Assembly: GCA_946408025.1 (NCBI GenBank)
Contig: CAMJQJ010000002.1
Coordinates: 1-64,000, forward strand
Origin: an uncultured Faecalitalea sp.
GTDB lineage: Bacteria; Bacillota_I; Bacilli_A; Erysipelotrichales; Erysipelotrichaceae
Length of the DNA: 64,000 bases
Direction of reading: 5' to 3'
Both the position numbers and the translations under genes were made by a program. The notes under the pieces are model-generated. The model worked only from the letters and a program-made list of their open reading frames with translations, had not been told where the DNA came from and ran no database searches. Within the stretch, counting starts at the first letter, position 1; every line of letters begins with the position of its first letter. This document shows, one piece after another, positions 39,070-49,623 of this stretch.

Positions 39070-39951
39070 ATGATTCAGTTTCTACAGCAGATGATCAACG
39101 GATTGTCTTTAGGAAGTATCTACGCCTTAATTGCTTTAGGGTATACGATGGTATATGGAATAATCAAGTTGATAAATTTTGCTCATGGAGATGTATATAT
39201 GCTTGGAGCTTTTGTCGCTTTTTATGCAACTACATTCTTTCATTTAAATTTCTTTGTTGCTTTGGTTGTAGCCATGGTTTTATGTGGTGTATTAGGTGTA
39301 GTTATTGAACGTATTGCCTATAAACCTTTACGACATGCAACAAGAATTACCGCTTTGATCACTGCGATGGGAGTTTCTTATGTTTTAGAATATACTACAC
39401 AGTATTTTGCAGGCAGTGAGGTAAAAACTTTTCCAACAGATTTGTTAGATAATACAGCTTTTTCTTTTGGAGGCGTTCGAATCACGATGATGCAGATTTA
39501 TATTTTTGTGATTACGATCGTATTAATGATTATATTGACTTATATTGTTAATAAAACAAAAATGGGTAGAGCAATGCGTGCTGTTAGTGTTGATGAAGAT
39601 GCAGCTAAATTGATGGGTATCAATGTGGATACTACGATTTCATTTACATTCTTTTTAGGATCTTGCTTAGCTGGTGTAGCGGGCGTATTGGTTGGTGTAT
39701 ATTACAATTCAATAAATCCTTTGATGGGAATGACACCGGGCTTAAAAGCATTTATTGCAGCAGTGTTTGGTGGAATTGGAAACATTCCGGGTGCAATGAT
39801 AGGTGGATTGTTCATTGGTATTGCCGAAACATTAGTTACGGCCTATGGAAGTTCATTGTATAAAGATGCAATCGTATATGTGATCTTGATTTTAGTTTTG
39901 ATCTTAAAACCGGATGGACTTTTAGGGAAAAACGTGAAAGAGAAGGTGTAA
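39070..39951 (+). CDS. livH: Branched-chain amino acid ABC permease
   Basis: GLSLGSIYALIALGYTMVYGIIKLINFAHGD. Confidence 0.95.
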   Translation: MIQFLQQMINGLSLGSIYALIALGYTMVYGIIKLINFAHGDVYMLGAFVAFYATTFFHLNFFVALVVAMVLCGVLGVVIERIAYKPLRHATRITALITAMGVSYVLEYTTQYFAGSEVKTFPTDLLDNTAFSFGGVRITMMQIYIFVITIVLMIILTYIVNKTKMGRAMRAVSVDEDAAKLMGINVDTTISFTFFLGSCLAGVAGVLVGVYYNSINPLMGMTPGLKAFIAAVFGGIGNIPGAMIGGLFIGIAETLVTAYGSSLYKDAIVYVILILVLILKPDGLLGKNVKEKV

Positions 39952-39954
39952 GAC

Positions 39955-40908
39955 ATGCGAAAAGAGTATTTAACGAAAGAAAATATAGCATGGTTGCTTT
40001 TGGCAGTTGGTTCTTTTGTGATTTGTTCTTTATTGATGAACCTTGGAATAATCAACTCATATTATCAGATTACACTGTATAATATTTGTATTAATATTAT
40101 ATTGGCTGTATCTTTAAACTTAGTTATTGGAATTTGTGGACAGTTTTCTTTAGGTCATGCAGGATTTATGTGTATTGGAGCATATGCTGCAGGAATCATT
40201 ACTAAGATGATGCCGAATTTTGGTGGATTTGTATTAGGTATCTTGGTGGGATTTGTTTTATCTGCAATTGTTGCTTTGATTGTTTCAATTCCTACTTTAA
40301 GACTTCGAGGAGATTATCTTGCAATTGCTACATTAGGTTTTGCGGAAATTATTCGTATTTTAGTGCAGAATATGAAAATCACCAATGGAGCAGCAGGATT
40401 GAATGGAATTCCTCAGCTTACAAGTTGGCCGTTATTGATGATTGGAGTGGTTGTGTCAATCGTGGTTGTTTGTAACTACACACACAGCGCTCCAGGACGT
40501 GCTTGTATATCGATTCGAGAAGATGAAATAGCTAGTGAAGCTATGGGAATCAATACGACAAAATATAAAGTTATAGCATTTGTAATTGGTGCTTTATTAG
40601 CCAGTTTGGCAGGTGCTTTATATGCATGCAATTTTTATGTAATCAAGCCGAGTCAGTTTACATTTAATAAATCAATTGATATTTTGGTCATGGTTGTATT
40701 TGGTGGTATGGGATCGATGACTTCTAGTGTTATTGCAGCGATTGTTATTGGTATCATCAATATGGTTTTGGCAAACTTTTCAGAAATTCGTATGATTATT
40801 TACGGTTTAGCTCTTGTCGCAATCATGATCTTTAAGCCAACGGGTCTTTTAGGACAGCGTGAATTGTCTTTTAAAAAACTTTTTTCATCTAGAAAGGGGG
40901 CTAAATAA
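39955..40908 (+). CDS. livM: Branched-chain amino acid ABC permease
   Basis: NLVIGICGQFSLGHAGFMCIGAYAAG, RGDYLAIATLGFAEIIR. Confidence 0.95.
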   Translation: MRKEYLTKENIAWLLLAVGSFVICSLLMNLGIINSYYQITLYNICINIILAVSLNLVIGICGQFSLGHAGFMCIGAYAAGIITKMMPNFGGFVLGILVGFVLSAIVALIVSIPTLRLRGDYLAIATLGFAEIIRILVQNMKITNGAAGLNGIPQLTSWPLLMIGVVVSIVVVCNYTHSAPGRACISIREDEIASEAMGINTTKYKVIAFVIGALLASLAGALYACNFYVIKPSQFTFNKSIDILVMVVFGGMGSMTSSVIAAIVIGIINMVLANFSEIRMIIYGLALVAIMIFKPTGLLGQRELSFKKLFSSRKGAK

Positions 40909-41687
40909 TGGAACCAATTCTAGAAGTTAAAAATTTGACAAAAAACTTTGGAGGACTTTGTGCGGTTTCCAATGTGTCCATGACTATTAATCAAGGTGAA
41001 TTGATAGGATTGATTGGGCCAAATGGTGCAGGAAAAACGACTTTGTTCAATCTTTTAACAGGTGTATATGAACCAAGTAGTGGTTTGATCGAATTAAATG
41101 ATGACGGACAAAAGATACAATTAGGTGGTTTAAAACCATATAAGATCACAGGTTATGGGATTTCTCGTACATTCCAGAATATTCGTTTATTCAAAGCGAT
41201 GACGGTATTAGAAAATGTTAAAGTTGCAATGCATAAAAACATTCGATATGGAACGATTGCAGCAATCTTAAGACTTCCTTCTTACTATTCAGAAGAAAAA
41301 TGGGTCGAAGAAAAAGCTTGTGAATTGTTAAAGGAAGTAGGTTTGTATTCCAAACGTAATGAGATGGCTACCAATTTACCTTATGGAGAACAAAGACGAT
41401 TGGAAATTGCCCGAGCTTTAGCTATTCAACCAAAAATCTTATTTTTGGATGAGCCAGCTGCTGGTATGAACCCACAGGAAACAGCGGATCTAACAAAGTT
41501 AATTCATCACATTCGTGAAAAATATAAGTTAACTGTTATTTTGATCGAACACGATATGTCTTTGGTCATGAACATTTGTGAAAGAATTTATGTACTTGAT
41601 TATGGAAAAATGATTGCCAATGGGTCTCCTGAAGAAATCAAGAACAATGAATTTGTAATCAAGGCGTACTTAGGGGAGGAAATTTAA
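40908..41687 (+). CDS. livG: Branched-chain amino acid ABC ATPase
   Basis: GPNGAGKTTLFNLLTGVY, LDEPAAGMNPQE. Confidence 0.95.
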   Translation: MEPILEVKNLTKNFGGLCAVSNVSMTINQGELIGLIGPNGAGKTTLFNLLTGVYEPSSGLIELNDDGQKIQLGGLKPYKITGYGISRTFQNIRLFKAMTVLENVKVAMHKNIRYGTIAAILRLPSYYSEEKWVEEKACELLKEVGLYSKRNEMATNLPYGEQRRLEIARALAIQPKILFLDEPAAGMNPQETADLTKLIHHIREKYKLTVILIEHDMSLVMNICERIYVLDYGKMIANGSPEEIKNNEFVIKAYLGEEI

Positions 41688-41689
41688 TT

Positions 41690-42400
41690 ATGTCTATGTT
41701 ATCAGTTAAAGATCTCCATGTACACTATGGTGTGATTGAAGCTTTAAAGGGTGTCAGTATTGATGTCAATGAAGGTGAAATTGTTTCATTGATAGGAGCA
41801 AATGGTGCCGGGAAGACAACTATGTTGCAGGCAATCAGTGGAATTGTTAAAAAAAGCTCCGGTGATATTGAATTCTTAGGTCAATCTATCTACAAAACAA
41901 ATCCTAAAAATATCGTGGCAGCCGGTCTAACTCAAGTTCCTGAAGGAAGGCGAATCTTTACTGGATTAAGTGTTTATGAAAACTTAATGATGGGTGCTTT
42001 TCTAAGAAAAGATAAAAAAGGCATTGAAGAAGATCTTCAAAAAGTTTATAAACAGTTCCCTATTTTGGAACAGCGTATCAATCAGGATGCTTCAACTTTA
42101 TCTGGTGGTGAACAGCAGATGTTGGCCATGGGAAGAGCTTTGATGGCTAAGCCAAAGTTGATGTTATTGGATGAACCAAGTATGGGGCTGGCTCCAATTC
42201 TTGTAAAAGAAATCTTTTCAATTATTAAAGAAATCAATGCGCAGGGAACAACGGTTTTATTGGTTGAACAAAACGCGAAGATGGCTTTATCAATTGCTCA
42301 TCGTGCCTATGTTCTTGAAACTGGAAAGATCGTATTAAGTGGTACCGGTGAAGAATTGATCAATTCACCAGAAATTCAAAAAGCCTATTTAGGAGGATAA
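41690..42400 (+). CDS. livF: Branched-chain amino acid ABC ATPase
   Basis: GANGAGKTTMLQAISG, QVPEGRRIFTGLSV, LDEPSMGLAPILV. Confidence 0.95.
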   Translation: MSMLSVKDLHVHYGVIEALKGVSIDVNEGEIVSLIGANGAGKTTMLQAISGIVKKSSGDIEFLGQSIYKTNPKNIVAAGLTQVPEGRRIFTGLSVYENLMMGAFLRKDKKGIEEDLQKVYKQFPILEQRINQDASTLSGGEQQMLAMGRALMAKPKLMLLDEPSMGLAPILVKEIFSIIKEINAQGTTVLLVEQNAKMALSIAHRAYVLETGKIVLSGTGEELINSPEIQKAYLGG

Positions 42401-42404
42401 GATA

Positions 42405-43052
42405 ATGTTTAGAGTTAAAGATTTTATGACCAAAGATGTCATTTGTACAGAAAAGGACACAACGATTTCAGAAATCATTGATTTAATGAACCAAAACAAG
42501 ATTCATCGTGTTCCTGTTACAGAAAACGGTAAACTTGTAGGCCTGATTACCGAAGGAATGATTTCAAATTCAGGAACTACTCAGGCAACAAGTCTAAGCA
42601 TTTATGAATTAAATTATCTTTTGTCTAAAACAACAGTAGAGACTGTCATGATAAAAAATGTAGTATCTGTTGATCAAGATGAATTAATGGAATATGCAAC
42701 ATCTAAAATGTTGAAAAGTGATATTGGATGTTTGCCAGTTGTGAATCAGACAGGAGATGTTGTAGGTATCCTTACTCAAAACGATGTATTTAGTTGTTTC
42801 TTGAATGTATTGGGTTGGGATGAAGTTGGAGCACGAATTACAGTTTCTGTTAAAGATGAAGTAGGAGCGATTGGTAAGCTTTCCGCAATTTTTGTGGAAA
42901 AAGGTATCAATATTTCACATATTGGTGTTTATTCTTTTGAAAATGGTGTGGCAAATCTAGTTATTCGTTGTGATACTCTGGATCCAAAAGAAATTTGTGA
43001 AGCTTTGGAAGAACACGGATATAAAGTATTGGAATATTTTATACATAAATAG
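42405..43052 (+). CDS. CBS-pair plus ACT domain protein (AcuB-like)
   Basis: Two CBS repeats then ITVSVKDEVGAIGKLSAIFVEKGINISHIGVYS ACT segment. Confidence 0.9.
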   Translation: MFRVKDFMTKDVICTEKDTTISEIIDLMNQNKIHRVPVTENGKLVGLITEGMISNSGTTQATSLSIYELNYLLSKTTVETVMIKNVVSVDQDELMEYATSKMLKSDIGCLPVVNQTGDVVGILTQNDVFSCFLNVLGWDEVGARITVSVKDEVGAIGKLSAIFVEKGINISHIGVYSFENGVANLVIRCDTLDPKEICEALEEHGYKVLEYFIHK

Positions 43053-43077
43053 TGCTGTCGAGGTGACAGCACTTTTT
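43052..43077 (+). terminator. Intrinsic terminator
   Basis: GTGCTGTC-gag-GTGACAGCAC followed by T6. Confidence 0.8.
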
Positions 43078-43295
43078 TCTTGTATTTATTGTGAAAGTTA
43101 AATAACGTAAAAGGAGGTGTGCAAAATATACTTGTTTTGTGAATTTATGAATATCTAATAAATGGAAAAATAAAATGCCACGATATTCATTACACTATGA
43201 TTGAAAATATCGTGGCTTTGGTACGACATTAGTCATTGAAAGATTATTCTTTGAAAATCATGTTTATGTAATATATGGAGATGCAAGTGAGTAAA

Positions 43296-43955
43296 CTAGA
43301 TCCATTTGATTGGGCTTTCTCCATGGCTTTCTAAGAATTCGTTGGCTAATCTAAAATGGTTGCATCCAAAGAATCCTCTTGAAGCGCTTAATGGAGATGG
43401 ATGAGCACATGTTAGTACAAGGTGTTTTGGGTTATCTAGAAATTTTTTAGCACTAATCGCACTGTTTCCCCATAACATGAAGACTACAGGTCCATCTTTT
43501 TTATTGACCCATCGCAAAGCTTCGTTTGTAAAGTTTTGCCACCCCATCTTACTGTGAGAAAAAGCTTTATGGGCTTCAACAGTCAATACTGTATTCATCA
43601 ATAGTACGCCCTGTCTTGCCCAATCTGTAAGGTCACCACTTCTATGAACTGGCACATGATATTCGTTTTCTAACTCTTTATAAATATTTTTTAATGAAGG
43701 GGGCAAGGGAAAATCAGATGGAACGGAAAAGGCATATCCTTGTGCTTGTCCGACGTTATGATAAGGGTCTTGCCCTAAAATGACGACTTTTGTATCTTTT
43801 AGAGAAGTTGTCTTAAATGCCGCAAAGATGTTTTCTTTTGTTGGGAAGATTTGTTTTGTCTTATATTCATGAGCCAAGAAATATCGAAGGTTCAATAGAT
43901 ATTCTTTTTGGATTTCTTGGTCGAATAGAGCATCCCAGTCGTTATTCATGATCAT
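43296..43955 (-). CDS. ung: Uracil-DNA glycosylase
   Basis: VILGQDPYHNVGQAQGYAFSVP, HPSPLSASRGFFGC. Confidence 0.98.
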   Translation of the reverse strand: MIMNNDWDALFDQEIQKEYLLNLRYFLAHEYKTKQIFPTKENIFAAFKTTSLKDTKVVILGQDPYHNVGQAQGYAFSVPSDFPLPPSLKNIYKELENEYHVPVHRSGDLTDWARQGVLLMNTVLTVEAHKAFSHSKMGWQNFTNEALRWVNKKDGPVVFMLWGNSAISAKKFLDNPKHLVLTCAHPSPLSASRGFFGCNHFRLANEFLESHGESPIKWI

Positions 43956-43997
43956 AATTATTCCTCATTTCTGTTTGACTAATGATATAATACCACT

Positions 43998-45170
43998 ATG
44001 AATGTACAAGAGAAAATTAAAAAAATGGAAAACAAAAGAGGAAAGAATCACGATTTGGTTCTTTTTAGAGAATGGCTAGATGAATATCTACCGAAACACA
44101 AAAATTTAAAAAAAATTCAAGTTGCAGGAACAAATGGAAAAGGAAGCACATGTAAGTGGCTTTCTATGTTTTTGCAAAGTGAAGGCTACAAAACGGGTAT
44201 GTTTATCTCACCTCATTTAGTATCTCATATGGAGAGGATACAAATTGATTCAAAGGATATTCCATTAGAAGATTGGGAAAGGATTTATGATACTTGGAAT
44301 GTATTCTTTGAAGAAAATCAGTTAACGATGTTTGAAATCGATCTTTGGATGGCTTTAGTATACTTTATTGAACAAAATGTAGATGTTGCCATCATAGAAG
44401 TTGGACTTGGAGGAAGACTTGATGCGACAACTTCACTAGATTATATGGCTACTTTGATTACCAATGTAGGTTTGGATCATCAAGAGATCTTAGGAGAAAC
44501 TCTGGAGCAAATTGCCTATGAAAAATCCGGCATATTTAAGTCTAATGCGATTGCGTTGACAACAGAGAAGAATCCAGCTTGCCAAAAAGTGATGGAACTT
44601 GTTGCAGATTATTTAAATGTTATGTTAGGTTTTGTATCTTTATCCAATGTCACGAAAACAAAAGAGGGTTATAAGGTCGTGTATAACGGTGTTGAATATG
44701 TAGCAAAAATTCCAGAATATCAAATTGATAATATGATATTGGCTTTAGAAACCTTGTTTGTTTTAGGTTATTCGATTAGCAGTGAGCATATTCAAGAAAC
44801 TCTGAATAACTTCAACTGGCTGGGAAGATTCAGTGTGATAAGACAACATCCTTATGCGTTAGTTGATGGAGCACATAATGTTCCGGGCATAAAATCTTTG
44901 GTTAGTTCTCTTCATAAGTTTGATGGAAAGATATATTTTTCTGTACTTAAGGAAAAAGATGCACCAGAAATGATTGAAGAGTTAAAAAAACTTACTGAAG
45001 ACATTGTTTTGGTTCGTTTTGAAACGGATCGGTTATATCCATTAGAAAATTTAGGTTTGCCAATTGTAGAGTTTAATGATCTTGAAAAAATAATAAAAAA
45101 CACAAAAGAAAATCTTCTTTTGTGTGGTTCTTTATATTTTGTCGGGGATGTTTTAAAAATTAAGATTTAA
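43998..45170 (+). CDS. folC: Folylpolyglutamate synthase/dihydrofolate synthase
   Basis: VAGTNGKGSTCKWL, EVGLGGRLDATTSL, VDGAHNVPG. Confidence 0.95.
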   Translation: MNVQEKIKKMENKRGKNHDLVLFREWLDEYLPKHKNLKKIQVAGTNGKGSTCKWLSMFLQSEGYKTGMFISPHLVSHMERIQIDSKDIPLEDWERIYDTWNVFFEENQLTMFEIDLWMALVYFIEQNVDVAIIEVGLGGRLDATTSLDYMATLITNVGLDHQEILGETLEQIAYEKSGIFKSNAIALTTEKNPACQKVMELVADYLNVMLGFVSLSNVTKTKEGYKVVYNGVEYVAKIPEYQIDNMILALETLFVLGYSISSEHIQETLNNFNWLGRFSVIRQHPYALVDGAHNVPGIKSLVSSLHKFDGKIYFSVLKEKDAPEMIEELKKLTEDIVLVRFETDRLYPLENLGLPIVEFNDLEKIIKNTKENLLLCGSLYFVGDVLKIKI

Positions 45171-45711
45171 GTCTAGGCTTTATTTGGTAACAAGCCTTCA
45201 TGGTTAAGTAAAGGACTGCAACTTGAATTGGAAGGCTGATTAGATTTTTGATGATTTTTGGGGATACGATTGCCCAGAAAGGAGTTCCCCACAACATACA
45301 AGTGAAAAAAGAGTTTAAGAATAAGCTAACGATCAAATCATAAGCTAGCCTAGCTAAAATAACGCGCTTTAAAGTGACTTTTCCTTGTTTATAGAAAAAA
45401 CAAGAAAAAATTAACGAAGTCGCCATAGTAGCAATCATGAAAATAGGATAGTAAACTCCGCTTGGTTTAACGAAAAAATTAACGAAGTCTAAAATAGGGG
45501 CGACTAGTAAATTTGGAATCGGACCATAAAAATAACAGCTAGCTGCAGTAGCAATGCTCGCAAAACCAATTTTTAACTCAGGTGTAATATAAACTGAGGC
45601 AAAAAGGTTCATAACTACATTCAGAGCAAAGAATAAACTAACTCCGACAATCACATGCACATCTTTTAGGGATTGCGCGTTTTCTTTTAGGATAACAAAG
45701 TATTGCTTCAT
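45160..45711 (-). CDS. folT: ECF transporter folate S component
   Basis: Small multi-TM S-component sequence; THF riboswitch upstream; adjacent to folC. Confidence 0.9.
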   Translation of the reverse strand: MKQYFVILKENAQSLKDVHVIVGVSLFFALNVVMNLFASVYITPELKIGFASIATAASCYFYGPIPNLLVAPILDFVNFFVKPSGVYYPIFMIATMATSLIFSCFFYKQGKVTLKRVILARLAYDLIVSLFLNSFFTCMLWGTPFWAIVSPKIIKNLISLPIQVAVLYLTMKACYQIKPRLKS

Positions 45712-45715
45712 ATAA

Positions 45716-45872
45716 AAATACCTCCTTCTTCCATATTGTGAATGGAAAAAAGGAGGTTCTTTTTTTCATCACAACAGCGGGATGCAAAATATGAACCGCA
45801 AGAAAATCTTTTCGTTTCTAAACCAACTCCCCGTGTTTAGAACACTTAACGCTCATATTTTTACTCTGCTAC
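45716..45872 (-). promoter_or_regulatory. Tetrahydrofolate (THF) riboswitch and SD-sequestering hairpin
   Basis: Minus strand AGAGTAAAAATATGAGCGTTAAGTG...ACGGGGAGTTG...GCGGTTCATATTTTGCATCCCGCTG; stems AAAATATGA/TCATATTTT and TTCTAAAC/GTTTAGAA; AACCTCCTTTTTTCCAT/ATGGAAGAAGGAGGT masks the RBS. Confidence 0.93.
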
Positions 45873-46061
45873 AAGACAAGTATAGAATATATTAAACATA
45901 ATGAAAAGTAAAAAAGACAAATCCTTAGATTTTATGCGTATATTTACAAAAAATCCTTGAAATAGGACGTTTAATTTTGTATTATAGATTAGCATGCGTG
46001 GCAGAGTGCGCAACCCACTCGTTAAGACCACTGCATAAGACCAAAATAGGAGGTGTGTCTT

Positions 46062-46481
46062 ATGGCTAAAAAGAAAGTTGCAAAAGTTTGTAAGTTGCAA
46101 TTTATGGCTGGCGGAGCTAAACCAGGTCCTGCATTGGCAAGTGCTGGTATCAACATGCCACAGTTCTGTACAGCATTTAATGATGCAACAAAAGATCGTA
46201 AAGGAGATATCGTTCCTGTAATCATTACAGCTTACGAAGACAAAAGCTTTGATTTCGTATTGAAAACGACTCCAGCTGCAAACTTGTTAAAGAAAGCAGC
46301 AAACATTCAGAAGGCTAGTGGAGACCAGAAACAAATCGCTGGTACTATCACAGTAGATCAGTTAAAAGAAATCGCTGAATACAAGATGCCAGATTTAAAC
46401 GCTAATGATGTTGAAGCAGCTATGAAGATCGTAGCTGGTACTGCTCGCAACATGGGTATTAAAATTGAAGGATTTGAATAG
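46062..46481 (+). CDS. rplK: 50S ribosomal protein L11
   Basis: [25 protein letters not shown]. Confidence 0.98.
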   Translation: MAKKKVAKVCKLQFMAGGAKPGPALASAGINMPQFCTAFNDATKDRKGDIVPVIITAYEDKSFDFVLKTTPAANLLKKAANIQKASGDQKQIAGTITVDQLKEIAEYKMPDLNANDVEAAMKIVAGTARNMGIKIEGFE

Positions 46482-46492
46482 GAGGAATCGAA

Positions 46493-47179
46493 ATGGCAAA
46501 AGTAAGTAAGAGATATGCTGAAGCTGCTAAATTGGTTGATTCTGAAAAAACTTATTCAATCGAAGAAGCAGTAGCGTTAGCAAAAAAATCAAGTACAGTT
46601 AAATTCGACGCAAGTGTTGAAGTAAGTTTCCGTTTAAATGTTGACCCACGTCATGCTGATCAGCAGATTCGTGGTGCAATGGTATTACCAAACGGAACAG
46701 GAAAAACACAGCGTGTATGTGTAGTTGCTCAAGGTGACAAGGAAAAAGCTGCTAAAGAAGCAGGTGCTGACTTTGTAGGTGGAGCTGACATCATCGAAAA
46801 AATCCAAAAAGGTTGGTTCGATTTTGATGTATTAGTAGCTACTCCAGATATGATGGGTCAGTTAGGTAAATTAGGACGTGTTTTAGGACCTAAAGGTTTA
46901 ATGCCAAACCCTAAAACAGGAACAGTAACAATGGATGTTGCAAAAGCTATTGATGAAATCAAAAAAGGTAAAGTTACTTACCGTGTTGATAAAGAAGGAA
47001 ATATCAATGTTATGATCGGTAAAGTAAGTTTTGATGAAGAAAAGCTTGTTGAAAACTTCCGTGCAATCTACAATACGATTGCAAAAGCACGCCCAACTAC
47101 AGTAAAAGGAGCTTACATGAAAAATCTAGTTCTTTCTACTACAATGGGTCCTGGAATTAAAGTCACTATTGAAAAATAG
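46493..47179 (+). CDS. rplA: 50S ribosomal protein L1
   Basis: [32 protein letters not shown]. Confidence 0.98.
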   Translation: MAKVSKRYAEAAKLVDSEKTYSIEEAVALAKKSSTVKFDASVEVSFRLNVDPRHADQQIRGAMVLPNGTGKTQRVCVVAQGDKEKAAKEAGADFVGGADIIEKIQKGWFDFDVLVATPDMMGQLGKLGRVLGPKGLMPNPKTGTVTMDVAKAIDEIKKGKVTYRVDKEGNINVMIGKVSFDEEKLVENFRAIYNTIAKARPTTVKGAYMKNLVLSTTMGPGIKVTIEK

Positions 47180-47204
47180 TTTGACAAAGCGGTTAAGAAC
47201 ATTT

Positions 47205-47345
47205 AAAATTTGATTGTTATCAATATTCCAAAGACAGTAACGGCGAAAGCTTAATCATGTTACCGAGGGTTGATGCAGTAAGTATTGTTTTTGCATTGTA
47301 AAGCCCGTACTTTGGTATGGGCTTTTCTTTCGAATATTGTTGCAA
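47205..47345 (+). promoter_or_regulatory. Ribosomal L10 leader
   Basis: CCAAAGACAGTAACGGCGAAAGCTTAATC...GTTACCGAGGGTTGATG plus AAGCCCGTAC-tttg-GTATGGGCTTTTC terminator, upstream of rplJ. Confidence 0.88.
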
Positions 47346-47369
47346 TAAAAGAAAGAAGAGGTGGAACGA

Positions 47370-47933
47370 ATGAACAAAGATATCCTTGCAAAAAAGGAAG
47401 CTGACGTTAACGCCTTAGCTGAAAAAATGGAAGCAGCAAGTTCAGTTGTACTTGTTGAATACCGTGGTTTGTCTGTTGCTGAAGTAACAGAACTTCGTCG
47501 TGCATTGCGTGAAGAAGAAGTTGAACTTAAGGTATACAAGAACGCAATTGCTCGCCGTGCAAGTGAAAAACTTGGATACAATGATTTCAGCGAAGGATTG
47601 GTTGGTCCTAACGCATTAGCGTTTGGTAAGGATCCAGTTGCTCCAGCTCGTGTATTGGCAAAATTTGCTAAAGATCACGAAAATTTGGTGTTAAAAACTG
47701 GTATTGTTGATGGGTCAATGGTTGACACAGATACAATTAAAAAATTGTCTTCATTACCTAATAAAGAAGGTATGTTGGCTAAATTCGCTTCTTGCTTGAA
47801 TGCTCCAGTAATTAAGTTCGCTATGACTATTAAGGCATTAGCTGAAGCTAAAGAAAATGGAACTGTAAAGACTGAAGAAGTAAAACCAGCAGAAGAAACT
47901 GCTGAACCAGCTGTTGAGGCAGCTGCTGAATAA
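47370..47933 (+). CDS. rplJ: 50S ribosomal protein L10
   Basis: [33 protein letters not shown]. Confidence 0.97.
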   Translation: MNKDILAKKEADVNALAEKMEAASSVVLVEYRGLSVAEVTELRRALREEEVELKVYKNAIARRASEKLGYNDFSEGLVGPNALAFGKDPVAPARVLAKFAKDHENLVLKTGIVDGSMVDTDTIKKLSSLPNKEGMLAKFASCLNAPVIKFAMTIKALAEAKENGTVKTEEVKPAEETAEPAVEAAAE

Positions 47934-47953
47934 TTTATAGGAGGAAAAGAAAA

Positions 47954-48325
47954 ATGGCTAAATTAACTCATGAAGATATTCTTGCTTACTTAGAAGAAGC
48001 TACAATTCTTGAACTAAATGACTTAGTAAGCGCAATCGAAGAAAAATTTGGTGTAGTTGCAGCTGCTGCTGTTGCTGCTCCTGCTGGAGGTGCTGCTGAA
48101 GAAGCTGCAGGACCTACAGAAGTAACTGTAACATTAACTGATGTTGGTGGAACAAAAGTTGCTGTAATCAAAGCAGTACGTGAAATCACAGGTTTAGGAC
48201 TAGTTGATGCTAAGAAATTAGTAGATGGTGCTCCTGCTGCTATCAAAGAAAACATCTCTCCAGAAGAAGCTGAAGAAATCAAGAAAAAATTGATGGATGC
48301 TGGTGCTTCTGTAGAAGTTAAGTAA
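47954..48325 (+). CDS. rplL: 50S ribosomal protein L7/L12
   Basis: [27 protein letters not shown]. Confidence 0.98.
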   Translation: MAKLTHEDILAYLEEATILELNDLVSAIEEKFGVVAAAAVAAPAGGAAEEAAGPTEVTVTLTDVGGTKVAVIKAVREITGLGLVDAKKLVDGAPAAIKENISPEEAEEIKKKLMDAGASVEVK

Positions 48326-48346
48326 GATCGGTTTTCAGTGATTTTA

Positions 48347-48377
48347 AGCCTTTGTCGAAATGACGAAGGCTTTTTTG
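48347..48377 (+). terminator. Intrinsic terminator after rplL
   Basis: AGCCTTTGTC-gaaat-GACGAAGGCTTTTTT. Confidence 0.8.
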
Positions 48378-48504
48378 TTTTGTAATATAGTGAATATTAA
48401 AAAAATCTTTCTTTCATCCTACTTGGGCTTTGGATATACTATGTATGAAAAGAAAATGGTTAGAATTAAATATTTTTTGTATTTTCTTTAGGAAGGAATG
48501 AGAT

Positions 48505-49065
48505 ATGAAGTTGAATCATAAAGTACTTTTTCAACTATTTCGATCCACATTTTCACTAAGCGCATTCACTTTTGGAGGAGGATATGTGATCGTTCCTTTG
48601 ATGCAGAAAAAATTTGTTGAAGAATACCAATGGATCGATAAATATGAAATGATGGATCTTGTAGCTATAGCGCAGTCTTCGCCAGGAGCTATTGCTATCA
48701 ATGCTTCAATTATTATAGGATATCGTATACAAGGGGTGATTGGATCCGTTGTTTCGGTGTTTGGAACTGTACTTCCCCCTTTTTTGGTGATTTCAATTAT
48801 TACTTTATGCTATGACTGGTTTATTCAGGTTGAAGCGATACAAACAATCTTGTTTGGTATGCAGGCAGGTGTTTGTGCAGTTATCTGTGACGTAGTGTAT
48901 AAAATGGCTAAAGATATAGTATCGCAGGGAGAGGCTGTATATATTTTGTTGATGCTTGCGGCTTTCTTTTTAAGTGTTGTTTTTGATGTGCATTTATTAT
49001 TAATTATAGTTGCCTGTGGCGTGTCTGGATATATATTTGAAAAGAAAAGAGGAGAAACCAAATGA
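48505..49065 (+). CDS. Chromate transporter family protein, half-length subunit
   Basis: TFGGGYVIVPLMQKKFV, AIAQSSPGAIAINASI. Confidence 0.92.
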   Translation: MKLNHKVLFQLFRSTFSLSAFTFGGGYVIVPLMQKKFVEEYQWIDKYEMMDLVAIAQSSPGAIAINASIIIGYRIQGVIGSVVSVFGTVLPPFLVISIITLCYDWFIQVEAIQTILFGMQAGVCAVICDVVYKMAKDIVSQGEAVYILLMLAAFFLSVVFDVHLLLIIVACGVSGYIFEKKRGETK

Positions 49066-49616
49066 TATTGCTACAATTATTGTTTAGTTTCTTGCAGGTT
49101 GGGTTGTTAAGTATTGGTGGAGGCTATGCTGCGCTTCCTATTATCCAAAATCAAGTAGTGGACTTAAATCATTGGTTAACAGCTCGAGAATTTGGTGATA
49201 TCGTTACAATTTCTCAAATGACACCAGGACCAATAGCTATCAATGCTGCCACCTTTGTAGGTACTAAAATTGCTGGTGTACCTGGTGCAATCGTTAGTAC
49301 ATTGGGGACGGTATTACCCAGTTTTGTGATTGTTCTGTTTTTGGCCTGGTTTTATTATAAGTATCGACAATTAAAAAGCATTAAAGCTGTTTTAAAGGGA
49401 TTAAGACCTGCCGTTACTGCATTAATTGCTGCCAGTGGTGTTTCTATGATCATAGCTTGTTTTTGGCCGGATGGTGCAGTTTCTTTGAATAATCTTAATA
49501 TCGAAAGCTTTATTTTGTTTGCCGGAGCTTTTATTGTATTGAGGAAATTTAAGGCAGGTCCCATTAAAGTTATGATTGCATGTGGGCTTGTAGCTTTGAT
49601 AATATCGTATATATAG
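49062..49616 (+). CDS. Chromate transporter family protein, half-length subunit
   Basis: SIGGGYAALPIIQNQVV, TISQMTPGPIAINAATFVG. Confidence 0.92.
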   Translation: MILLQLLFSFLQVGLLSIGGGYAALPIIQNQVVDLNHWLTAREFGDIVTISQMTPGPIAINAATFVGTKIAGVPGAIVSTLGTVLPSFVIVLFLAWFYYKYRQLKSIKAVLKGLRPAVTALIAASGVSMIIACFWPDGAVSLNNLNIESFILFAGAFIVLRKFKAGPIKVMIACGLVALIISYI

Positions 49617-49623
49617 GTGTATT

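Noticed and set aside
47255-47581. Minus-strand ORF (108 aa) over the L10 leader and rplJ
   Set aside because: Antisense shadow ORF of a highly expressed gene, Ser/Ala-biased and without family resemblance
47986-48282. Minus-strand ORF (98 aa) opposite rplL
   Set aside because: Codon-mirror of the Ala-rich L7/L12 gene; no independent evidence
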